A DNA stretch of 64,000 nt. Source: Babylonia areolata. Taxonomy: Eukaryota; Mollusca; Gastropoda; Neogastropoda; Buccinidae. Positions 44,212 to 54,690 of the stretch are shown piece after piece. Below the pieces are notes generated by a model. It was not told the origin of the DNA, made no database searches, and was given only the letters and a program-made list of their open reading frames with translations. Location of the stretch: contig NC_134878.1 of assembly GCF_041734735.1 (NCBI RefSeq), forward strand, positions 38,867,213 to 38,931,212, read 5' to 3'. Both the position numbers and the translations under genes were made by a program. The first letter of the stretch is position 1, and every line of letters begins with the position of its first letter.

Positions 44212-45212
44212 CTGTTTAGCAAATTTATTTTCTATGGATATACTTTGTCTAACAATACCAAATTTGGATTAAACATAATAGGAAAAAAATCTTCACAGTC
44301 ATACCAATAATGGTTTGTTAGTCTTCCGAATTAAGCACGTATTTTCGGATCATTAACGGTTTTGTTGATCCCGTTCCAAAAATTCAATAATCCCACTCCC
44401 TTATTGCCAGAACGTACGCTATGTTTGGGAAGAGGGCACAACGTCGTTTTTCTTGTTCGCATTTACAAGAAAAGAAATACAAATTCAGGACAGAAGACAT
44501 ACAGTGACACTAACTACACCATCAATGTGTTTACTGCATATGAATATTCTAAAGTGTATACTGAATTACCTGGAATGAACATAAAAGAAAAAATTGAATC
44601 AAACGTTTCTTTCAGTTTCGGTCAGCCTGTTGTCGGACTGGTTTGGGCAGATCTGTACATGTTGCGGTGTGCATGGGGTGATGTCAACGTCTCCTTTACA
44701 GCTGAATTAAATTAATTTCTTGATCCATCGAGATATGAAAAACCCAGCATGGGTTAAATGGTGTTATTACGTGGATACTGAATTAACTGTAATGAACTTA
44801 AAAGAAAAGAAAATTTGAATCGATCGTTTCTTTCAGTTTCGGTCAGCCTATTGTACTTTGTGTAGACTGGTTTGTGCAGATGTTCAGGCCCACATGTTGC
44901 GGAATAATCGAGATATGTCAAGAAAACATCATTTGAATGGTGTTATTACCTCAACTAAAATGATATTTTTTATCGAACTAAGAAGGACCCAGATGCGGTG
45001 CAGCGTTGGGGATAAGACTGCTTGTTTCCGACCTGAGCAACCTTGGTTCGATCATGCTTGCATGCCTTTTTTATGTTTTGTCTCAAAGTTTATTAATATA
45101 TAATACAGGACCTTTTTTATTATTATTTTTTTTAATTACAAATTCATGATTCCTTTACTGGATACAGTACGTGTCACAAGTGAGTCTTGAAGGTCTTGCC
45201 TCTTGTTTATGA
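44123..45212 (+). mobile_element. Palindrome-ended unclassified element, copy c
   Basis: Left end TTGACTCACTTGTGCAAACA. A (GT)n run of about 45 bp sits at 44167-44210, exactly where copies b and d carry CA/TG repeats. The middle matches copy a (GATATACTTTGTCTAACAAT, CTTCACAGTCATACCAATAA, AAATACAAATTCAGGACAG). A roughly 215-bp internal duplication is seen with TACTGAATTA...AATGAAC at about 44555 and 44775. The right end is GTCACAAGTGAGTCTTGAAG, then GTCTTGCCTCTTGT. A 117-codon frame at 44362-44715 has no known domain. Confidence 0.7.
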
Positions 45213-45284
45213 TAGAACACTGTATAAAGTTTAAGAAAAAGAGGGTGCCTCAAAGAAGAAAACAAATATCACAAGTACAATGTA

Positions 45285-45707
45285 AACAAGAGAGGCAAGG
45301 CCTTCAAGACTCACTTGTGATAAATTAAGTCCCCTAGCATTAATTAGAGAGTAACTTCCCTTTTTTACTATCTGCACCAAAACGTTTGCAAAATAAATAA
45401 AAATTCCATGCTTAGCAAAAGAAGTTCCTGTTTGAACAAAAAATAATAATAATGACTCCTTTTGTTGTTGTGTCAGAATAAGAGGTCAAAGTGCCAAGTT
45501 TAGAGAATACAAAAAATATAAGTATAACAGTAAATACAGTTTGCATATAATTCGGCTTCTTTTTTATTTTTTTGTGCCCATCCCAGAGGTGCAATATTGT
45601 TTTAAACAAGATGACTGGAAGGAACTGAATTTTTCCTATTTTTATGCCAAATTTGGTGCCAGCTGACAAAGTATTTGCGAGAAAATGTCAATGTTAAAGT
45701 TTACCAC

Positions 45708-45756
<49 letters not shown>

Positions 45757-45810
45757 ACCGAACACTGGGTTAAAACATAGACTCACTTTGTTTACACAAG
45801 TGAGTCAAAA
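45285..45810 (-). mobile_element. Palindrome-ended unclassified element, copy d (short, both ends present)
   Basis: On the minus strand it starts TTGACTCACTTGTGTAAACA, AAGTGAGTCTATGTTTTAAC, then GTGTTCGGTTGTC followed by a (TG)n run and TCCGTGGTAAACTTTAACAT. It ends TTTATCACAAGTGAGTCTTG, AAGGCCTTGCCTCTCTTGT. It is about 526 bp and lacks the middle of copies a and c. It lies inverted 72 bp from copy c, so their 3' ends face each other. Confidence 0.75.
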
Positions 45811-46522
45811 ATGTATGTAGATAGCAGTGGGCTGTCACTGGGTTTGGTATCGTCATCAATAAAACTTAACTGTCTGAAGATGAAACATTGACATTAAATG
45901 ACGTTCTTCATATTCTCAACAGTGTGGCTACATATTATCGATAAGACACTATGGCAGCACACGAGCAACAGATAAAGAGTCACGGCATTATACAGTGAAC
46001 AGAGGAAGCCAGTGTATGGCTTGACCAAATAGTGGAGGGCCACGTTCTCCCATGCTGTTTCGCTCCCCAGCCAGCATTTGAAAATCCATCACAAAGCGCC
46101 CCCTCCCTCCACACGAATGTTATGTGCCTTTCTTTACCTCTTGGCAGGTTTTCACCATTAGCCACAACTGCTGGCTACTGCCGACCATCGCACAAAGTGT
46201 TTAGATTGCGTTGTTTTATCATGTCTGTGTATCATTTAGTTTTGGCAGGATTTTGATCGCAATATGACCACTCTGATTGTCAAACAGTTATAAAGTATTT
46301 GGACTTCTTGACAGATTTGACCATCACTGACCAATGCTGACAACAGCTGACCATTAATGACTGCTGTTTGTTCAAGCTGACAACTTACCACGATCAAAAA
46401 GTATTCAGATTACTTTGTTCTTTCACGTTTGTGCATCATTGTTATGTATGGCAGGTGATTACTGTAACTTATCCACTACTGACCACTATCTGACTGTTTA
46501 TATAGTATTGTTTTACTGTATG

Positions 46523-46576
<54 letters not shown>

Positions 46577-47551
46577 GATTTGGCCTTAACTAACCACAAC
46601 GGACCATTGCTCACCACTTCCCAGAAGTTTCAGAATGTCGCATTTTATCTATCTTTATGTAGTATTAAGAATTCTTGGCCTACTAGGACCATTGACAAAC
46701 AGTGCTGACTACTATGTAAAAGTGTGCAGCTTGCGTTATTGTTTATGGTTTTTGTGGTTTATTGTTGTTGTTGTTTTGCATTATGAGTTTTCTTATGCAA
46801 TATTAGACTGCTTATTACTGCTGACCGCAGCTGACCATTGCCCCAAAGCATAGATATGATGAAACAAATATAAAACATAGACCTAGGTAATACACACCTG
46901 CTGAAACCTACACTTGGGGGTACATATACCTGAGGAAATATAGACTAACAAATTGGCGGAACGAACACAGACCTATACAGACCAGAGAGACACAGAGACG
47001 CCCTGTATCCTGTCCATATGTGCCAAGCTGACAAACTCAAAGTGACAAAATTAATACAAGGCCAAGTTATGGAAACGTTCTGCTTTGACTTTAATTTTTT
47101 TTTTTTTAATTTGCTATAATGGGTTCTTTAAGGGAAGGTCACGTGGCCATCATTTTTTTTTTCGCTCGAGAAGAGATTTTTCCCAAAAGCGCTTAATAAT
47201 GCAGAACGGTTATATTCGAATGCCAATGTTTCCTGAACCTCCCCTTATTGTCCAGTCCATTTATTTATTCATTTATTTAGCTATTTGTTGGTTTTTTTGT
47301 GGGGCCTCCTTCCTCCTATTTTTTTCCCTTTTCTTTTTTTCCTTTATTCCTTTATTTTTTTCATAAATCTGCAATTGCATGAAAAGTGCAACGTAACATA
47401 AAAAAGCAAAATTAGATTTACATAGTCAAAATTATCTTTGTGTTTTTCTTCAGATGGACAATTTTCAATTCATTCAATGTTTGATGGGTGTTTACCAATG
47501 TCTGATGTGTGTTGTTCTTGGGCAATATGTCTACTGCATTCACTGTGTCTG

Positions 47552-47594
<43 letters not shown>

Positions 47595-47599
47595 CAATG
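45811..47599. repeat. Degenerate TGACCA repeats, poly-T and (GT)n; no gene recognised
   Basis: At 46180-46850 GACCACT, CTGACCA and TTGACCA recur, and a longer unit with CAGATTACTTTG or TTTAGATTGCGTTG recurs with a spacing of about 195 bp. At 46880-46990 short ACATAGACCT-like units follow. Poly-T spans 46527-46572 and (GT)n 47550-47593. The same repeat combination lies at 18770-19280. Confidence 0.55.
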
Positions 47600-49985
47600 C
47601 ACTTGCACAAGGCTCACAATGAAAACAAAGGGAAACATTTTCGTCTAATATGTATTTTGCATCAAAAACAATACGAAGTGACTGTAACATCTTTGTTTTT
47701 CGCACAATACTACATTATACCTATCAGGAAGATATGGTTGATAATCTTTAACTTTTCTTGAGGCAACAGATCATTTTTAAATCCAAATAAAACATCTGTA
47801 ACACTAAATTTCATAGCAAAACCAAGTGTACAATGAAGAAAATGTTCAATATGTAGCCAGAATATTTTTACTGGACAGAAAAAGAAGAAATGTTCAAGGA
47901 AGTCAATTTCACCAGTACAACGATCACATTTGTTGGTATCTGTTATTTTCATTTTCTGAAGAATTACGTTTGTGGGATAAATGCTGTGGTTGATTTTCCA
48001 TTGTAGTGCATGCAATCTAACTTCCTTTGCCGCTTCTCTTGACAAAATCCATACATTATCTTTAAATACAAAATCTAATTTTCTCTTCCAAAATTCAGCA
48101 GCATGTGTAATTAATGTTCTATCTGTAGTATGATTTGACAACAATTTCTTAATTTCGTTTGGTTTTGCGTGGTAAGTGCTTGCATCACATGGAATGGTTT
48201 GGACAGGTTCGTGCATGTTGCTGTATTCAATTCAACCACATTTTGGGGATTGCTTTATATAAAACATAACACTCGAACATAGTGTTTGCCTTCTCTGTAT
48301 CCAGTAACGTGCTGATTTCTTCTAATGTAAGCAGGCTGTTTTCATGTTTATTGATTATATCTTTTATATTTTCAATACCCATTTTTACCCATTGTTGAAA
48401 GTAAAGTGGCTTCAATTTATACTTTATCAATTCATTGTGGAATACCATTTTGTATGTAAAATGTTCGTAATTTACATTTACATTTGAAAACATGGTGAAA
48501 ACATCTTTCCAGAAATCGTTCTCTATATCTTCCAATTCTTTCAGTTGCTTTGATCGACAGTTTACCCAAAAGATTCCTTTGCGACTAGCTATCTTATGCA
48601 AATGCCATCTGGGTATAAGGCTCCCATTCCCATCTGTTGCATGAAATAATTTCCCAGCCCATTGCAAATTTAAATATTTCTGGAATTCTATTACATTAGC
48701 CATCTTAGCGCCTCCTTTCTCATACTCAGCTTCCATTATTTTTATGTTTCACCTTTTCAAAATCTTCTATTGGAGAATTGTCTTTGCCAAATTTAATAAC
48801 ATGGTAACATCTTTCTGGGATTCCAACTGACTGCATTACATAATATATAAGCTGACTAATTGTAAATGTCTTTATGATAAAAAAAATTCCCGTGAATACT
48901 TAAATCTCTCTTACTCCATTCTTTTGTCTGAATATGCATTCTACGAAGTCTATCTTTCCAGTTATCTTCAATGTGTTTTGCCATCTTATCTGTCTGGAAG
49001 TTTATTCCCAACATTTTTATTTTGTCTACCAAAGTAAGGAGAAGATTTTGCTCATTAAGTTGTCTACCCATTCTCAGAGCCTTGGTTTTGTGAAGATTTA
49101 ATTTTAGTCCTGAAAACGTTTCAAAAGATTTTACTATATTGGGGGATTGTATCATATCCTCTCTATTAATAATGTAGCATCATCAGCAAATTCATATATA
49201 CATTTTCATCATCAATTCTGGGTAAATGGATACCTTCTATGGGGCTATTTCTAATTTTAATAGCAAAAACCTTAACAACGAGGATAAATACCAAGGGGGA
49301 GAAGGGACACCCCTGACGTATGCCATTATTTACATCAATTGGTTCAGAAATCCACCCACCATGATTAATGCAACTTTGATTTTTATTTATCAAAACTGAA
49401 ACTCATTTCTGAAAGTTTGTTCCGAAGCCAAATATATCAAAAACATGGAGCATGTAGTCTTTAGACATCGAGTCAAAAACCTTTCTATAGTCTAATGCTA
49501 ACATGTATCCTGCTTTTCCAGTTTTATTAAGATAATTAATAACATCATGTATTGATCTTATAATTGTTGCTATGTTCCTACCTTTAATGTATCCTACTTG
49601 ATCCTCATTGACTAACATGTGTATCACTTTCCCCATTCTATCAGCAACACTTTTGCTGATATTTTGTAGTCTGTATTTGTTCGTGTGATTGGTCTCCAAT
49701 TATTCAACTTTTCTATGTGTAACTCCCTACCTTTATGAAGTAATGTTATGATACCTTGTCTTTGTGTGTATGAGAGTTCCCCTCTATCAAACGAATCATT
49801 AAAAGAATGTGTAATTACGTTGCTTAATTTATTCCAAAAGAATTTTTTTAATTCGGTTGTTAGTCTATTGCTGCCAGGTGCTGACCCATTTTTCATCATT
49901 TTTAAAACCTCTGTACTTTCTTTCTCAATTATCATGACATCCCATAGGGATGCACCAAAGTGGAAAGAGCCCAAAGGTTCTAAAA
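47600..49985 (-). mobile_element. Tx1/L1-like LINE ORF2, 5'-truncated
   Basis: Minus-strand pieces in order: VLKMMKNGSAPGSNRLTTEL, ELSYTQRQGIITLLHKGREL, LNNWRPITRTNTDYKISAKV (RT fingers), NEDQVGYIKGRNIATIIRSI, ALDYRKVFDSMSKDYML, NNGIRQGCPFSPLVFIL, EFADDATLLI (catalytic site intact, in another frame), SFETFSGLKLNLHKTKAL. A C-terminal part with NKCDRCTGEIDFLEHFFFFC follows. Endonuclease is missing. At least four frame changes and stops break it. A (GT)n run replaces the 3' end. Confidence 0.85.
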
Positions 49986-51357
49986 AGAGGAGTAAATAGA
50001 AAAGAAAAGAAGAAAAAAGAAATACAGCAAAAACAAAAAAAGCTTTAAAAGGGAATCAGGAGCGGTTCCCGGTGACACATGCCGAAAATTGGAGAAATGC
50101 TGGTACTTAAAACATGCCACATATGTTCAAATAATTTTTTACTTAAAATATCTTTTTTAAGGCCTGTACAACTGCTGTCCTTTCTTCAGCTGTGTGCCAT
50201 TGATAGTAATGTATGGGAATGTTGGTAAATGTTTTGTATAAAGTATTCATTGTTCTCTTCATTCACTATCCTCAGACACCTCTCTCTACTCCCTTGAGAG
50301 AAAAGTGCAAACTGAGTCAATTAATAGGACTGCTTCGAATACAACACTGTTTGAGAACTGTACATCCGTGTTGTTGCGCCAGTGAAGCATGTATGGTGGT
50401 ACGTATCTTGAAATTTGCAAAGATGAGTGCTACAACAGATTGCAATATTGAGACGTAGCGTTATTTACAAGTAGTGATAGTGATAAAGAATCATAGGTTG
50501 GCAAAAACTAGTTATTGAAAAGGAGCATTGAAACTTAGAACAGTTGTTGTTGTTGGCGATGACTTCGGGATAAAAAATATGGTTGAAGGCCATATTAGTT
50601 TCAGTTATCTTTTTCGTATTGTTCACCTCTTTACAGTGTCATTCCTTCCCGTCTGATGAATGACGTCTTTTCCAAGTCCTGTCTGGAGCATTGGACCTGT
50701 GTGCAATAGGGTTGATGATGGCCATAGGGTGTCTCTGAGCCCCTTCTGGAGGGGACATGACTGGTGTTTGGGCTTCGAAGTGTCAGTAGTACGTAGACTG
50801 CGGTCTTTGGAACAATTTGACATTAAATTTTTGACCACAACTGAGAGCAAAAGTCCATCATGCTGACTTTTCCAACAGAGCGCTCTCAGATTGGATATTA
50901 CCCAGGTTGTGCGCACTATTCAGCTCTCACACCCCCTTCTGGGAATCTCACTCCATTGCGAAACAAAAAGAAAGGTGATTCAAACCACAACTAGGCGGTT
51001 TTGGAGTTACAACCCAGGTTAAAGTGCCCAACTCTCTCTAACACGAGACGGTATGAAAGGCCGAAAAAAGGCCGACAAGGCAGGACCAACAATCTTTACA
51101 GAGATATACACATAATTATACCACAGTCAGATAAAATGATGCTTTGGTTAAATCAAAATAGAATAGCGCGCGCGCGTGTATGTATTTATATATGATTTAA
51201 TTCATAAAGCTCCTTCCCATGTGAAACATACTCAGTTACGCTGTACAATGTAAATACCACCGTTTAAAACATGCATTTAAACACTAAAATGAAAGAAGAA
51301 AAACTTACATGCATAGCCCTTTACCGTCAGCCAACCTAACACTCAAGTTCAAAATTT

Positions 51358-51427
<70 letters not shown>

Positions 51428-51711
51428 ATCATAGATATCACATGAAAAAGCCTTAACAATGCATTATCATATCACAATACATAAAAATAATATCACAATA
51501 CTTAAAACTATTCCCGATATCACAATGACCAAATTCCATATCACAATAACTGAAAATTCACTTCCAACTCTCAGCAGCGGTCACACATGTCACAACAGAT
51601 AAAAACCTACATTTTGAAATACAGAAATTAAAAGCAGTCACAATCTCCCCTCTCCACACAACACATCACCATATACAAACAGGCACTCAGTTGTATGCAT
51701 CATGCTAGTTA
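49986..51711. other. No gene recognised; (CA)n
   Basis: A 97-codon minus-strand frame at 50623-50916 has no recognisable motif. (CA)n fills 51359-51425. At 51440-51560 ATATCACAATA-like words recur five times. Confidence 0.45.
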
Positions 51712-52760
51712 AAGTAGAAATAGGTGCGTCTTGAAATTCTTTTCGAAAGTTGAAAAGCACTGGGCTTTTCTGATGGACAGAGGCAGGGAGTTCCAGATTG
51801 TGGAGGCAAAGACGGAGAATGATTTTTTGCTAAAGGTCTGAAGGGAGAACCGAGGACCTGTCAGCAGAGAGGTGTCAACTGAGCACAGCGACCTAGAAGG
51901 ATGGTACAGATGGCATACTGTTGTGATAGAGACACTGAAAGCAGAGACAAGCTACTTTGTATTGAATTCTTGCTTTAACAGGAAGCCAGTGAAGTGTTCT
52001 GAGTAGTGATGCTGCACTTTATGCCTGGGTGTATGGAGTACAGCAAGTTTGTTGGCAGCAGCAGTGGAAAGGAAAGAACGAATTCTGCCTGACCTTTGTC
52101 GCTGACAGAACAGAGTGCGGCATAAATGTCTGACCTGTGCATCCATATACAGTGTTTCATCTGTGTAGATGCCAAGATTTCTCACAGACTGGGAGAAAGG
52201 TATTTCACAGCCAGAGATGGACATAGAGGTATATATGACCTGATTTGTCTTTGATTTGGTGCCAATGACAATTAGCTAAGTTTTTCCTCATTAATCTTCA
52301 ACTTGTCCTCACTCAATCATTCGGCCACATCCTCAATGCAATTTTTCAAACTCCTGACAAGAGTTGAAAACTCTGGGGGAACAGTAGAGTTGTGGAACTG
52401 GAAATCATCTGCAAAGAAATGGTATGAGTGACCTGACCGATGAATGACAGTGCTGAGAGGCTGCGAGTATGTAGTAAATAACATTAGACCCAAGACTGAA
52501 CCCTGTGGCACTCCATACTTCAACACAGATGGAATGGATTCATGACCAACAAGGACAGACTGGGTACGGCAAGTTAAGTATGATATGAACCAGCCCAGAA
52601 CGGCTCCAGAGCAGCCAAAAGTGGTACGCAACCGTGTAACAAGGATGCCATGGTCTATAGTGTCAAACGCTGCCGACGGTCGAGGTGTTCATGAGTGCTG
52701 CAAGACAACCTGCTTGCAGGAAGGAAGCCCGTGCATATGGCTTCTCAAACACAAATGCTT
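51712..52760 (-). mobile_element. L2/CR1-like LINE reverse transcriptase, 5'-truncated
   Basis: The minus strand reads PSAAFDTIDHGILVTRL, LGWFISYLTCRTQSVLVG, YGVPQGSVLGLMLFTTYSQP and the intact catalytic HFFADDFQFH. In other frames follow ISGCEIPFSQSVRNLGIYTD, MDAQVRHLCRTLF and RIRSFLSTAAANKLAV. It ends with SFSVFASTIWNSLPLSIRK and FSTFEKNFKTHLFLL at 51712. A stretch after AAANKLAV is missing compared with the family. Frame breaks are several. Confidence 0.85.
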
Positions 52761-53140
52761 CCATGATTAAAACAGCAGTGCTATTGCTGTTGAACGGATG
52801 GACAACGACGTTATCGGGAGGTATTCCCAGAAGGTGATAGTCTGCTACGATGAATCGCCGTGTCCACTGTAGCGAGCAGTGTTTTAGGCTACGTGTGTAT
52901 TTCTTTCTTTCTTCCTTTATCCATTTGGCACTGGCACATGAAAAACTCCGTGCGACGAAGGGTACTGAAAAGAAAAGTATTATATATGAAATTTATATGA
53001 TAACTTGAAACTTTATCAATTGTCTGTTGAGTTTTTGCTTTGGTGGTGCTGTTTTTATTTTTTTTATTGTTGTTGTTTTGTTGTTATTGTTGTTTTTGTG
53101 TTTGTTTGTTTTGTTTGTTTTTGTTGTTGTTGGTGGTGGT

Positions 53141-53182
<42 letters not shown>

Positions 53183-53564
53183 CTTTCTGACGACTCTACC
53201 TCTGTGTATAAACAGGACCGTGACCTATTGGCATGGTTTATGTATCTAATGTCTTTCAATTATTAGAAATAAAAGAGGGAACGCCACGTAGTGAAGCACA
53301 ATTCAATATAGTGACCGGGTTTGAAATGAAAAATTGAAAATGCAAAACATTGCTATGCAAAACAGCAGTATTTGTATTACTAGTTTCATTTTATTAACAT
53401 TACGCAAAACTCTGTGCTGTGCAGGCAGGTGTGGGAATATAACGGAGGAGCTGGGTGGAAACCAAAACGATGACGCCCCCCTGTCATCCTCTTCCAGGTG
53501 CTCACAGCACAGTGGTGAAGCGGCAGCTAACAACAAGGCTTGTGCTGCAGGCAGCAGACGCAGC
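52761..53564 (+). other. Upstream region of the receptor exon
   Basis: Poly-T at 53139-53182, preceded by TTG/TTTG-rich DNA. From 53334 the frame of the receptor exon is already open, but 53425-53564 is more likely 5' UTR than coding, because a signal peptide starts at the ATG at 53565. A possible acceptor TGCTGTGCAG ends at 53424. Confidence 0.4.
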
Positions 53565-53978
53565 ATGGCGCGGTTAGAAGTGCGGCACAACAGCGGCCTA
53601 CTTCTAGGCCTAGTCATCGTCTTCCTTAGTCAAGTTAGTGTCGTCACGGCTATGAACGGCACCGTCCGCATCACCATCACCGCCATATTTGAAGAAAAGG
53701 ATGTAGAGGACTTGGAGGTGGTGTTTTACCGTACGATACAGGAGTTTAACAATGGGAGCGACGACTTAACTTGGTTCGGACAGGCTGTTACGGCAGGGCA
53801 AGACGTGAAAGAGACACTGTCAGCATTGTGTAACTTGATGGAGGGTCGGAGGAGCTCGCTGCACGTGCTGGTGGTGTTTGGCAATATGAGCACTATTCAG
53901 ACAGTCAGCCTGCTGTCCCAGACACTTGGCATCCCCATGATGGGCTACATGATGGACAAGGGCGACGGGCATATTCAG
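53565..53978 (+). CDS. Probable NMDA-type ionotropic glutamate receptor (GluN2-like), first coding exon
   Basis: The exon has 138 codons, from ATGGCGCGG to CATATTCAG, followed by the donor GTAAGTG; phase 0. Residues 1-29 are a signal peptide: after a short basic start comes the hydrophobic core LLLGLVIVFLSQVSVVTA. The mature part fits the start of an amino-terminal (LIVBP-like) domain: VRITITAIF, then TLSALCNLMEGRRSSLHVLV, STIQTVSLLSQTLGIPMMGY and MMDKG. In vertebrate GluN2 the matching region reads VCDLMSGARIHGLVFGDD, then ISSHTFVPILGIHGG and ADKD. Three N-glycosylation sequons are present (NGT, NGS, NMS), fitting an extracellular domain. The start at 53565 is chosen because of the signal peptide; an in-frame ATG at 53334 would bury it. 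GluN3 or another iGluR is an alternative. No further exon was recognised downstream. Confidence 0.55.
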
Positions 53979-54414
53979 GTAAGTGTTCTTGTTTCCCTGG
54001 TCTTGCTTCAGGGAGCAGCAGGCCCAGTTAATGTGGACTGCTGATTGTCAAGCTGTGCTTACTGAATGATTAATCAGATGAATAGTTAGTTATCGGAGCT
54101 GTTTGTGTATTAAGATGTTGAATAACTCGCTTGTCTTCGCCTAGCAGCACAGCATCTGCAATAAAAAAAAAAAGAAAACAAAAGAAATATCTGCAGATAC
54201 GAAGCAGAAACTATAATCTGAAATATACTCTGTCTCTGTCTCTATCTCTCTCTCTCTCTTAGCCACATCTGATTGAAAAAACTAACTTTTCTTATGTATT
54301 GTCATAAGATTAACATTGAAATTGGAAGTATTCTTCATCACTTGTTTGATCCATATATATATATATATACAGGCATGGTGATTCCATGGAAGTCCCATAT
54401 CAAAACCAATTTTG
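53979..54414 (+). other. Start of the receptor gene's first intron
   Basis: Begins GTAAGTGTTC. A-rich run near 54165, (CT)n near 54235-54260, (AT)n at 54353-54369. The intron presumably extends past the repeats to the right. Confidence 0.45.
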
Positions 54415-54690
54415 ACGGGCGCAATAGCCGGATGGTTGAAGCGTTGGACTTTCTATCTGACGGTCCCCGGTTCAAATCTCGGTAATGGCGCAAGGTGGGT
54501 AAAGGATGGAGATTTTTCCGATCTCATAGGTCAGCATATATGTGCAGCCCTGGTAGTGCCTGAACCCCCTTCGTGTGTATCCGCAAGCAGAAGATCAAAT
54601 ATGCACGTTAAAGATCCTGTAATCCATGTCAGCGTTCGGTGGGTTATAGAAACAAGAACATACCCAGCATGCACCCCCCACCCCCAGTAT
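54415..54690 (+). mobile_element. tRNA-derived SINE, family 1, 3'-truncated
   Basis: Head GGGCGCAATAGCCGGATGGT and B box GGTTCAAATCTCGG. Body with GGTGGGTAAAGGATGGAGAT, GTGCCTGAACCCCCTTCGTG, ATGCACGTTAAAGATCCTG, GTGGGTTATAGAAACAAGAA and CATACCCAGCATGCACC. It ends against the 3' end of the zinc-finger LINE. Confidence 0.85.

Noticed and set aside
53334-53564. N-terminal extension of the receptor exon from an upstream ATG
   Set aside because: It would place 77 residues before a clear signal peptide; more likely untranslated leader or intron.
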